Shown here: one piece after another, positions 1 through 5,888 of the stretch
Layout of the letters: every line of letters begins with the position of its first letter
How positions within the stretch are numbered: position 1 is the stretch's first letter
Source of the DNA: a bacterium
GTDB taxonomy: Bacteria > BMS3Abin14
NCBI GenBank assembly: GCA_029210545.1
Contig: JARGFV010000111.1
Location: 2,198-8,085 of the forward strand
Direction of reading: 5' to 3'
Length of the DNA stretch: 5,888 bases
Program-made: the position numbers and the translations under genes
Notes under the pieces: generated by a model
The model's database searches: none
The model's input: only the letters and a program-made list of their open reading frames with translations
Told to the model about the DNA's origin: nothing

Positions 1-82
1 TGATCCGTGAGGGAAGGGAAAATGACACTTTTCCCTTCCCGTCGAGCGGAAAGTCCCGCCAGGACTTTCTGCGACCCTGCCA
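1..82. repeat. 82-bp direct repeat, copy 1
   Basis: This segment is repeated without a mismatch at 158-239, a period of 157 bp. It holds two stem-loops. The first has arms GGGAAGGGAAAA (11-22) and TTTTCCCTTCCC (29-40), a perfect 12-bp palindrome with loop TGACAC. The second pairs 46-56 with 62-72 (11 bp, one G-U wobble) around the loop CGCCA. The left limit cannot be set because the window starts here; the true repeat may be longer and further copies may lie upstream. No open reading frame of note runs through it. The match between copies is seen directly. Whether it is a dispersed chromosomal repeat, a duplicated operator or a structured RNA is not decided by the sequence. Confidence 0.95.
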
Positions 83-110
83 GTTGATGGCTTGTCAAGA
101 GGCCATCAAC
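83..110. other. Inter-repeat stem-loop A
   Basis: GTTGATGGC (83-91) pairs perfectly with GCCATCAAC (102-110). The stem extends inward by a T-G wobble (92/101) and a T-A pair (93/100), leaving the loop GTCAAG at 94-99. It lies directly after copy 1 of the direct repeat and abuts the next hairpin without a gap. No T-run follows, so it is not a standard intrinsic terminator. Its function is unknown. Confidence 0.75.
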
Positions 111-128
111 GCGCCCCGAGCGGGGCGC
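111..128. other. Inter-repeat GC-only stem-loop B
   Basis: GCGCCCC (111-117) pairs with GGGGCGC (122-128) around the tetraloop GAGC. The stem is pure G-C and very stable for its size, but no U-tract follows, so it would be a poor rho-independent terminator. It could stall polymerase or act as part of a longer folded RNA or a REP-like cluster. Only the pairing is visible; the role is inference. Confidence 0.7.
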
Positions 129-130
129 CC

Positions 131-163
131 GGATCGATGACCGGCACTGATAGTCATTGATCC
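131..163. other. Inter-repeat stem-loop C, crossing into repeat copy 2
   Basis: GGATCGATGAC (131-141) pairs with GTCATTGATCC (153-163) over 11 positions. The only non-Watson-Crick pair is a G-U wobble (136/158). The loop is 142-152. The 3' arm runs into the first six bases of repeat copy 2 (158-163). The same six bases open copy 1 at the window edge, so copy 1 may also be the 3' half of a hairpin whose 5' arm is outside the window. Confidence 0.75.
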
Positions 164-239
164 GTGAGGGAAGGGAAAATGACACTTTTCCCTTCCCGTC
201 GAGCGGAAAGTCCCGCCAGGACTTTCTGCGACCCTGCCA
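158..239. repeat. 82-bp direct repeat, copy 2
   Basis: This copy is identical to 1-82. Its palindrome arms are at 168-179 and 186-197, and its second stem pairs 203-213 with 219-229. After base 239 the two copies diverge completely. The copy ends 18 bases before the adaptor start codon and 6 bases before the AAGGAG ribosome-binding site, so it would form most of the 5' leader of the efflux operon mRNA if transcription starts upstream. I see no convincing sigma-70 or sigma-54 promoter in 1-257. Confidence 0.95.
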
Positions 240-257
240 ATAGTTAAGGAGAAAACG

Positions 258-1388
258 ATGTCAGCGAGGAAGATGTTACTTTTTGGCGCTATTGCCGGGG
301 CCCTGATGCTGGGGGCCTGTTCCCCCGATCAGGAAGCCCGACCCGTTGTGCGCCCGGAGGTCTCCGGCGTGGAATTGGGAAAGGTCATCAGGACAACCGT
401 TCCAGAGAGCTTCGAAACCACGGGGACCGTGGTTTCAAGGACCTCGAGTACGGTCTCGAGCCGCATCATGGGCGCCGTGACCTCCCTCGCCGTCAACGAG
501 GGAGACCGGGTACGCGCGGGGCAGGTCCTGTTGACCATCGACGACAGGGACCTCAGGGAAAAGGTGCGTGCGGCAGAGGAAGCCTACAACGAGGCGGTTC
601 ATGCCCTGGCGTCGGCCCGCGGGCAGGAGGACCTGGCCGTCAAGACCTACGAGCGGTACCGGACGCTTCAGGACGAAAAAGCCATCACCACCCAGGAACT
701 CGACAATGTGTTCACCCAGGCAGAGCAGGCCAAACATGGTGTCGAGCAGGCAGAGGCCATGGTCAAGAGGGCCGGGGCCGCAAGGGACGAGGCGAAGATC
801 TTTCTGGGTTTTTCCACGGTGGCCTCCCCCATCGACGGCATCGTCACAAGCAAGATGACCAACGTGGGCAGCATGGCTTCGCCCGGCGTTCCCCTCCTTC
901 AGCTGGAGGACAGGGATTCGCGCCTTGTCCAGGCCGGGTTCGAGGAGAGGATGCTCGAGGCGGTCATGGAGGGGATGGAAGTCAGGGTGCGCGTCCCGTC
1001 AAACGCAGTGGAAACGATGGGAAAGATCGTCGAGGTGGTCCCCACCGTGGATCCCCGCACAAGGACCTTCCTCGTCAAGATCGAGGTCCCAGGGCTTGAC
1101 CTGAGAAGCGGCCAGTACGGGACGGTGAGGTTCGAGTCCGGTGTGAGGGACCTGCTCCTCGTGCCCGCTTCGGCTGTCGTGTCGCGCGGGCAGCTCACGG
1201 GGGTGTTCCTTGTGAACGCGGACAGCCACGTGATCTACAGACTCATCAGGGCAGGCCGGCCTTACGGGGAGATGGTGGAAGTTCTCTCGGGACTCGCGGC
1301 CGGGGACACCATCGTCGTCGGGAACCTGGACCGCGCAGTGGACGGCGGCGTCCTGGTCCGGCCCGGTTCCCCGGAGGGAGAGAACTGA
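258..1388 (+). CDS. RND efflux periplasmic adaptor lipoprotein (membrane fusion protein, HlyD/AcrA type)
   Basis: This 376-residue protein should be the adaptor that joins the inner-membrane RND pump encoded next to an outer-membrane channel. Residues 1-21 are a lipoprotein signal peptide: basic start, hydrophobic stretch, then lipobox L18-G19-A20-C21. Cys21 is followed by Ser, so there is no Asp inner-membrane retention signal at +2. The first half of the lipoyl-like domain is at about 60-97 ([14 protein letters not shown] at 82-95). An alpha-helical, Ala/Glu/Lys-rich coiled-coil hairpin covers about 98-182. The second lipoyl half is at about 185-218 (ASPIDGIV at 189-196). The beta-barrel covers about 219-296, with the family's [13 protein letters not shown] at 264-276, and a membrane-proximal domain follows to the C terminus. 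The length is normal. The ATG at 258 is preceded by AAGGAG at 246-251 with a 6-base spacer, better than the ATG at 273. The stop lies one base before the permease start, so the two are almost certainly co-transcribed and coupled. Substrate is not predictable. Confidence 0.93.
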   Translation: MSARKMLLFGAIAGALMLGACSPDQEARPVVRPEVSGVELGKVIRTTVPESFETTGTVVSRTSSTVSSRIMGAVTSLAVNEGDRVRAGQVLLTIDDRDLREKVRAAEEAYNEAVHALASARGQEDLAVKTYERYRTLQDEKAITTQELDNVFTQAEQAKHGVEQAEAMVKRAGAARDEAKIFLGFSTVASPIDGIVTSKMTNVGSMASPGVPLLQLEDRDSRLVQAGFEERMLEAVMEGMEVRVRVPSNAVETMGKIVEVVPTVDPRTRTFLVKIEVPGLDLRSGQYGTVRFESGVRDLLLVPASAVVSRGQLTGVFLVNADSHVIYRLIRAGRPYGEMVEVLSGLAAGDTIVVGNLDRAVDGGVLVRPGSPEGEN

Positions 1389-1389
1389 C

Positions 1390-4300
1390 ATGGAAGCCAT
1401 CGGCCTTTCCGGAAGGATCGCGAGAGCTTTCCTGACCTCCAAGCTGACGCCCATTATCGTCATCACCGCCCTCCTCCTGGGGGTGATGGCCGTGAGCGTC
1501 ATCCCAAGGGAAGAGGAGCCCCAGATCGTTGTGCCCATGGTGGACGTTTTCGTGGGCTTCCCCGGGGCGACTCCCGAGGAGGTTGAACAGCGGGTCACCC
1601 GCCCCCTGGAACGGCTCCTGTGGGAGGTCAAGGGGGTGGAGTTCGTCTACTCCATAGCCCAGCCCGGCCAGAACCTGACCATCGTGCGCTTCAAGGTCGG
1701 CGAGGACATGGAAAAAAGCCTGGTCAACCTCTATACCAAGCTCATGCCCAACTACGGCCGCATTCCAGGGGGCATAACGGAACCGGTCATCCGGCCCAAG
1801 AGCATTGACGACGTCCCGAGCCTCGTCCTCACTCTGTGGTCGGAGGTGTATTCCGGGTACCAGCTCAGGCGCGTCGCCGAGGAACTGCGCGGCAACCTCA
1901 AGCAGGACCAGGATGTCTCCGAGGTCGAGCTTACCGGCGGCCAGCGCCGGCAGGTACGCGTCACTCTCGAGCCTGGCAGGCTGAACGCGTTCAACCAGTC
2001 CCCAATGCTCATCATGGGAGCGCTGAGCCAGTCCAACACGTTGATCCCCTCCGGGGACTTCCAGTCCGGCAACGTGGAATATCTCGTGGAAACCGGCGGT
2101 TTTCTCACCAGCGCCGAGGAGGTGGGCAGCGTCGTGGTGGGCCAGTGGGCCGGGCGCCCCGTCTACCTGAGGGACCTGGCCAGGATCACCGACGGGCCCG
2201 AAGAACCGGCGGAGTATGTTTTCATGGGGCAGGGCCCCGCGTCGATGGAGGAGTCCTCCCTGGTCAGGGCGGGGCAGTTCGAGGCCGTTACCGTGGCGGT
2301 GTCCAAGAAAAAGGGAACCAACGCGACGCTCCTTTCGAGACGCCTCCTGGACAAGGTCGAAGGTCTCAGGAGCACCGTGCTCCCCTCCGAAGTCAGGATG
2401 ACGGTGACCCGGAACTACGGTGAGACGGCCAAGGAGAAATCCGACGAACTCCTCGAGCATATGCTCATCGCCACCGTTTCTGTGATCGTCCTCATGGCCC
2501 TCTTCCTGGGGCTGCGTGAGGCTGTGGTCGTTGCCGTGGCGGTGCCGGTGACCCTGGCGCTGACCATTTTCGTCAACTACCTCTTCGGCTACACCCTCAA
2601 CCGGGTGACCCTTTTCGCCCTCATCTTCTCCATCGGGATCCTCGTGGACGACGCCATCGTGGTGGTGGAGAACATCCACCGACATTTTAAAAAATCGGGG
2701 GCCGGCGACCTCAGGGCCATCTGCGCCGTGGACGAGGTGGGCAACCCCACCATCCTGGCTACTTTCACGGTCATCGCCGCCCTTCTACCCATGGCCTTCG
2801 TCTCCGGCCTCATGGGCCCTTACATGCGACCCATCCCGGTGGGGGCCTCCGTGGCCATGCTCTTCTCCCTTCTGGTAGCCTTCACTGTCAGCCCCTGGCT
2901 CAGCTTCAAGGTCCTGTCGGGATCGAGGAACGGGGGAGGTCACGAGGAGGGAACAAGCCGCCTGGACCGCCTGTACGAAAAGATCCTGCGGCCCCTGGTG
3001 AAGAAGCGGAGCCTGCGCCTTTCAGCCCTGGCCGTCGTGGTCCTTCTCCTTTGCGCGTCGGTGGCTCTCGTGCCCATGAAAAAGGTGACCATGAAGATGC
3101 TGCCCTTCGACAACAAGAGCGAGCTGCAGGTCATCATCGACATGCCCGAGGGGACCACCCTGGAACAGACGGCGGCCGTTACGAGACAGATGTCCGAGTA
3201 CCTCAAGACCGTCCCGGAGGTCCGCGATTACCAGTCCTACGTGGGGGCCGCGTCCCCTTACAACTTCAACGGCCTCGTCAGGCACTACTACCTCAGGCGG
3301 GGCGGCAACGTGGCCGACATCCAGGTGAACTTCGTGGAGAAGGGGGAGCGGAGTTCCCAGAGCCACGACCTCGCCAAACGCCTGCGGCCGGAACTCACCC
3401 GCATCGGCCTGGAGAACGGCGCCAGGATCAAGGTGGCCGAGATCCCCCCCGGCCCCCCCGTGCTCAGCACCCTGGTGGCGGAGATCTACGGCCCCGACGG
3501 TGAACGGCAGATCGAGATCGCCGGCCAGGTGAAGGATATCTTCAAACAGACCCCGGGCGTGGTGGATGTGGACTGGTACGTTGAAGATCCGCAGCCGAGG
3601 CTGGTCTTCGAGGTGGACAAGGAAAAGGCCGCCCTTTCCGGTGTGGCGACGGACGACATCTCCCGGACCCTGCGCATGGCCCTCACCGGAATGAGCGCCG
3701 GCCTTCTGCACCTTCCCGAGGAGAAGGAGCCCGTGGAAATTTTCCTCAGGATGCCCCTTGCGGACCGCTCGGACGCCGACATTCTCAAGAGCCTCAAGGT
3801 GCCGTCCAGAACCGGTTCCCTTGTTTCCATAGGTGAGCTGATCAGGGTCGTAAAAACGTTCCAGAACCGGGCCATCTACCACAAGAACCTCAAGCGGGTG
3901 ACCTACGTGACGGGGGATGTGGCCGGCACCCAGGAAAGCCCGGTGTACGCCATCCTCAACATGAAGGACCGTGTCGCGGACATCAGCCTTCCGGAAGGGT
4001 ACGAGCTGGAGCAGTACTACTCGAAGGCCCCCTCCCTGGAGGACCGCTATACCCTGAAGTGGGACGGCGAGTGGCAGATCACCTACGAGGTGTTCCGGGA
4101 CCTGGGGATCGCCTTCAGCGCCGTCCTGATCCTCATCTATATCCTGGTCGTGGCCTGGTTCCGCAGCTTCATCACCCCTGTGATCATCATGCTCCCCATC
4201 CCGTTGACCCTGGTAGGCATCCTTCCCGCCCACTGGCTCATGGGGACCTTCTTCACGGCCACCTCCATGATCGGGTTCATCGCCCTGGCGGGGATCGTGG

Positions 4301-4602
4301 TGCGAAACTCCATCCTCCTGGTCGACTTTATCCAGATGGAGGAAAGGTCGGAAGGGGGACTTGGTGAAGCGGTGATCAAGGCCGGCGCCGTGCGGTCGAG
4401 GCCCATCATCCTCACCGCCGCCGCCGTCATGGTGGGCTCTGTCGTGATGTATTTCGACCCCATCTTCCAGGGGCTTGCCATCGCCATGATGTCCGGGGCC
4501 ATGGCCTCGACGATCCTGACCCTGGTGGCCGTCCCCCTGGCCTACTACGAGATATTCAGGGGGCGGGAAAGCACGGAGGCCGGCGAAGACGAGCCGGAAT
4601 AA
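1390..4602 (+). CDS. RND efflux transporter permease subunit (AcrB/HAE1-like)
   Basis: This is a full-length, 1070-residue inner-membrane pump of the RND superfamily, expected to work as a proton-driven trimer that exports compounds from the periplasm or membrane. The topology is canonical: TM1 at about 20-38, a large periplasmic loop to about 355, TM2-TM6 at about 357-508, TM7 at about 542-562, a second large loop to about 900, and TM8-TM12 at about 902-1052. The TM4 proton-relay pair is present as D420-D421 in [12 protein letters not shown], matching AcrB D407/D408. In TM10 the AcrB K940 position is Arg (R972, in [11 protein letters not shown]). In TM11, R1002 and T1009 match AcrB R971 and T978. 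The early motif [12 protein letters not shown] (39-50) is typical of an environmental RND subgroup distinct from AcrB itself. The pump lacks the Met-rich character expected of CusA-type metal exporters, so drugs, solvents or lipophilic compounds are more likely, but the substrate is unknown. GGAGGGAG at 1373-1380, inside the adaptor gene, is a good ribosome site 9 bases before the ATG. No frameshift or truncation is seen. Confidence 0.95.
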   Translation: MEAIGLSGRIARAFLTSKLTPIIVITALLLGVMAVSVIPREEEPQIVVPMVDVFVGFPGATPEEVEQRVTRPLERLLWEVKGVEFVYSIAQPGQNLTIVRFKVGEDMEKSLVNLYTKLMPNYGRIPGGITEPVIRPKSIDDVPSLVLTLWSEVYSGYQLRRVAEELRGNLKQDQDVSEVELTGGQRRQVRVTLEPGRLNAFNQSPMLIMGALSQSNTLIPSGDFQSGNVEYLVETGGFLTSAEEVGSVVVGQWAGRPVYLRDLARITDGPEEPAEYVFMGQGPASMEESSLVRAGQFEAVTVAVSKKKGTNATLLSRRLLDKVEGLRSTVLPSEVRMTVTRNYGETAKEKSDELLEHMLIATVSVIVLMALFLGLREAVVVAVAVPVTLALTIFVNYLFGYTLNRVTLFALIFSIGILVDDAIVVVENIHRHFKKSGAGDLRAICAVDEVGNPTILATFTVIAALLPMAFVSGLMGPYMRPIPVGASVAMLFSLLVAFTVSPWLSFKVLSGSRNGGGHEEGTSRLDRLYEKILRPLVKKRSLRLSALAVVVLLLCASVALVPMKKVTMKMLPFDNKSELQVIIDMPEGTTLEQTAAVTRQMSEYLKTVPEVRDYQSYVGAASPYNFNGLVRHYYLRRGGNVADIQVNFVEKGERSSQSHDLAKRLRPELTRIGLENGARIKVAEIPPGPPVLSTLVAEIYGPDGERQIEIAGQVKDIFKQTPGVVDVDWYVEDPQPRLVFEVDKEKAALSGVATDDISRTLRMALTGMSAGLLHLPEEKEPVEIFLRMPLADRSDADILKSLKVPSRTGSLVSIGELIRVVKTFQNRAIYHKNLKRVTYVTGDVAGTQESPVYAILNMKDRVADISLPEGYELEQYYSKAPSLEDRYTLKWDGEWQITYEVFRDLGIAFSAVLILIYILVVAWFRSFITPVIIMLPIPLTLVGILPAHWLMGTFFTATSMIGFIALAGIVVRNSILLVDFIQMEERSEGGLGEAVIKAGAVRSRPIILTAAAVMVGSVVMYFDPIFQGLAIAMMSGAMASTILTLVAVPLAYYEIFRGRESTEAGEDEPE

Positions 4603-4683
4603 GGTGCGCCGGGAAACGGGTGTGCATGTGTACGGCTTTTCAGGTACGATACTTTCTTATCGGCGGTATTGGCGGCAAGTGAT

Positions 4684-4693
4684 AAAGGAGGGG
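4684..4693 (+). promoter_or_regulatory. Strong ribosome-binding site fixing a TTG start
   Basis: AAAGGAGGGG is the best Shine-Dalgarno match in this gap. The in-frame TTG at 4697 follows the core AAGGAGG (4685-4691) after 5 bases. The upstream in-frame GTG codons, including 4604 and 4679, lack comparable sites. The site therefore decides the start of the phosphatase gene. Confidence 0.75.
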
Positions 4694-4696
4694 CTC

Positions 4697-5809
4697 TTGA
4701 TTCTCCATGGATCCGGACGCTTTCATCGCATTCTGCTCACAGGGCTGCTCCTGGCGGCACCGGGTATTCTCCTTGCGGCCGCCCCCGCTCCGGCATCGGA
4801 ACTGAAGGCTGACGAGGAGATCGTTTTCTTCCCCACTGCGGCCCATCTCGACGTGGAAAGGGGCAGATGGGTCGTCCCTGTCCACGGCTGGGTGTTCGAG
4901 CCCGAGGAGGGGTCCATCTGGAGGTCCGCACTGGTGGGTGAGCTTCTCCAATGGCTGGAGCTTGGCGATGATCCGGTTGACGAGGAAATCTTCCGAGGCA
5001 GAGCCCGCCTTTTCCTGGTGGACAACGAGCGCGGCAAGAGCTTCGCTCTTCGGGCGGCGGGTCTCGCTTTCAGAACCCTCCCATCCGGTCCGGAGGGCCA
5101 TTTCGGGAAGACGGTGGAGGTAGACCGGGACCTTGCGGAAAGCCACCGGGAAGGGGACTGGCTTCCTTTCCAGGTCGACACAGGGACCACCGGCGGCCGG
5201 AAGCGCGGCGGGAGGGTCCAGCTGATCCCTCCCGGCGGGCTGTCCGTGATATCGGATATCGATGACACGATCAAGGTTAGCAACGTCCTGGACAAGGAAG
5301 AACTGCTGGCCAATACGTTCCTGAAGGAGTACCGGCCGGTTCCGGGGATGGCGGAAGCCTACCGTGCATGGGAAAAGGAGGGGGCGGTCTTTCACTACGT
5401 GTCCGCCTCTCCGTGGCAGCTTTACCTTCCTCTCGCCGGGTTCATGTCCAGCGAGGGGTTCCCCCCCGGAGCGTTTACCCTGAGGAGCTTCAGGATAAAG
5501 GACAGGACCTTTTTCAACCTCTTCGCCTCGCCGATGGAGACGAAGGTCCCCGTCATCGGATCCATCATGTCCCGCTATCCCGGCAGAAAGTTCATCCTTG
5601 TTGGGGATGCGGGTGAGAAAGACCCCGAGGTGTACGGTGAGATTGCCAGGACCCATGCGGACCAGGTAGCCCGCATCCTTATCCGGGACGTTCCGGGTGG
5701 TGACGTGTCGAAAAAACGGATGGAGGCAGCTTTCAAGGAGGTCGACGCGGACCGCTGGAAGGTGTTCAGGGATGCCGGGGAGTTGCCGGCGATCTTAAGC
5801 GGTTTATAA
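4697..5809 (+). CDS. Exported App1-type (DUF2183) phosphatase-domain protein
   Basis: From the TTG at 4697 the product is 370 residues. A longer reading from the GTG at 4604 adds 31 residues with no ribosome site. With the TTG start, residues 1-33 form a Sec signal peptide: basic HGSGRFHR, a Leu/Ala-rich core, and a likely cleavage after A-P-A at 31-33, so the protein should be periplasmic. A beta-rich region at about 40-150 (RWVVPVHGWVFEP) resembles the N-terminal part of App1-like proteins. The catalytic region at about 180-333 has the HAD-type motifs: DIDDTIK with D187, D189 and T191 (DxDxT), SASPWQLY starting at S236, a Lys in METK (K283), and GDAGEKDPEVY with D304 and D309. In yeast App1 this domain dephosphorylates phosphatidic acid; bacterial members are mostly uncharacterised, so phosphatidate as substrate is inference. 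All motif residues are intact. The gene follows the pump genes by 94 bases on the same strand and is probably in the same transcription unit. Domain assignment is firm; the physiological role is not. Confidence 0.85.
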   Translation: MILHGSGRFHRILLTGLLLAAPGILLAAAPAPASELKADEEIVFFPTAAHLDVERGRWVVPVHGWVFEPEEGSIWRSALVGELLQWLELGDDPVDEEIFRGRARLFLVDNERGKSFALRAAGLAFRTLPSGPEGHFGKTVEVDRDLAESHREGDWLPFQVDTGTTGGRKRGGRVQLIPPGGLSVISDIDDTIKVSNVLDKEELLANTFLKEYRPVPGMAEAYRAWEKEGAVFHYVSASPWQLYLPLAGFMSSEGFPPGAFTLRSFRIKDRTFFNLFASPMETKVPVIGSIMSRYPGRKFILVGDAGEKDPEVYGEIARTHADQVARILIRDVPGGDVSKKRMEAAFKEVDADRWKVFRDAGELPAILSGL

Positions 5810-5816
5810 CTTACTA

Positions 5817-5846
5817 GCAGCGTGTCGGAAAACCCTGACACGCTGC
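5817..5846. terminator. Perfect palindrome after the phosphatase gene, probable terminator
   Basis: GCAGCGTGTC (5817-5826) pairs perfectly with GACACGCTGC (5837-5846). One G-U and one G-C pair extend the stem to 12 bp, leaving the loop AAAACC at 5829-5834. It starts 7 bases after the stop codon. No T-tract follows directly (GTAAAAGTTT), so on its own it is not a classic intrinsic terminator. It could protect the mRNA 3' end, be a dispersed palindromic repeat, or act with the next hairpin. Confidence 0.55.
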
Positions 5847-5848
5847 GT

Positions 5849-5871
5849 AAAAGTTTGTCGGAACGACTTTT
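5849..5871. terminator. Weak A/T-flanked hairpin, possible terminator
   Basis: AAAAGT (5849-5854) can pair with ACTTTT (5866-5871). Alternatively GTCG (5857-5860) pairs with CGAC (5864-5867) and is followed by TTTTCT. The A-run before and T-run after resemble a bidirectional intrinsic terminator, and a second T-run sits at 5879-5883. The stem is short, so this is tentative. Confidence 0.35.
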
Positions 5872-5888
5872 CTAATGCTTTTTGCCTT

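Noticed and set aside
141-160. Possible sigma-54 promoter around CGGCACTGATAG
   Set aside because: The GG at 143-144 is not followed by GC at the required 10-base spacing.
1-239. CRISPR-like repeat-spacer arrangement
   Set aside because: There are only two copies, the repeat is 82 bp and the intervening 75 bp is itself palindromic. No cas gene is present.
1246-2685. Long antisense open frame of 479 codons on the minus strand
   Set aside because: It lies opposite the adaptor end and the permease, is rich in His, Asp, Gly and Glu with no domain or signal, and is the expected shadow of a GC-rich gene.
3022-4233. Antisense open frame of 403 codons on the minus strand
   Set aside because: It has the same low-complexity His/Asp/Gly character, is fully inside the permease gene, and shows no recognisable fold or conserved motif.
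4622-4650. Possible sigma-70 promoter with TACGAT as the -10 element before the phosphatase gene
   Set aside because: The -10 has two mismatches and the hexamer 17 bases upstream, GTGCAT, is a poor -35. The evidence is too weak to list.
4640-5656. Antisense open frame of 338 codons opposite the phosphatase gene
   Set aside because: It lies opposite a gene with intact catalytic motifs, and its own translation has no recognisable features.

Overview
The window looks like a piece of a GC-rich Gram-negative chromosome. The evidence is a lipoprotein RND adaptor, a full-length RND inner-membrane pump and an exported phosphatase, all on the + strand, all with strong Shine-Dalgarno sites and GC-rich third codon positions. 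The pump resembles RND permeases I associate with Desulfobacterota (Deltaproteobacteria) and similar anaerobic or environmental lineages. That placement rests on recall of family style, not on a search.

Layout. Bases 1-257 hold no gene but are densely structured. A perfect 82-bp direct repeat (1-82 and 158-239, period 157 bp) carries two stem-loops per copy, and the 75-bp segment between the copies folds into further stem-loops. Almost every base from 11 to 229 falls in one of seven consecutive hairpins, which end just upstream of the ribosome-binding site of the first gene. Bases 258-1388 encode a periplasmic adaptor lipoprotein (membrane fusion protein). One base later, 1390-4602 encode a 1070-residue RND permease. 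After a 94-bp gap, 4697-5809 (TTG start preferred) encode a secreted protein with the App1/DUF2183 HAD-type phosphatase domain. Seven bases after its stop is a strong palindrome (5817-5846), followed by a weaker A/T-flanked hairpin. Together they probably end the transcription unit.

How the parts work together. The adaptor and permease should form two parts of a tripartite, proton-driven efflux pump. No TolC-type outer-membrane channel and no regulator gene lie in the window, so these must be upstream, downstream or elsewhere. The phosphatase would act in the periplasm. Its place behind a pump operon is suggestive, but no functional link is shown by the sequence.

The most unusual part is the leader region of repeats and hairpins. 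The coding genes belong to known families.
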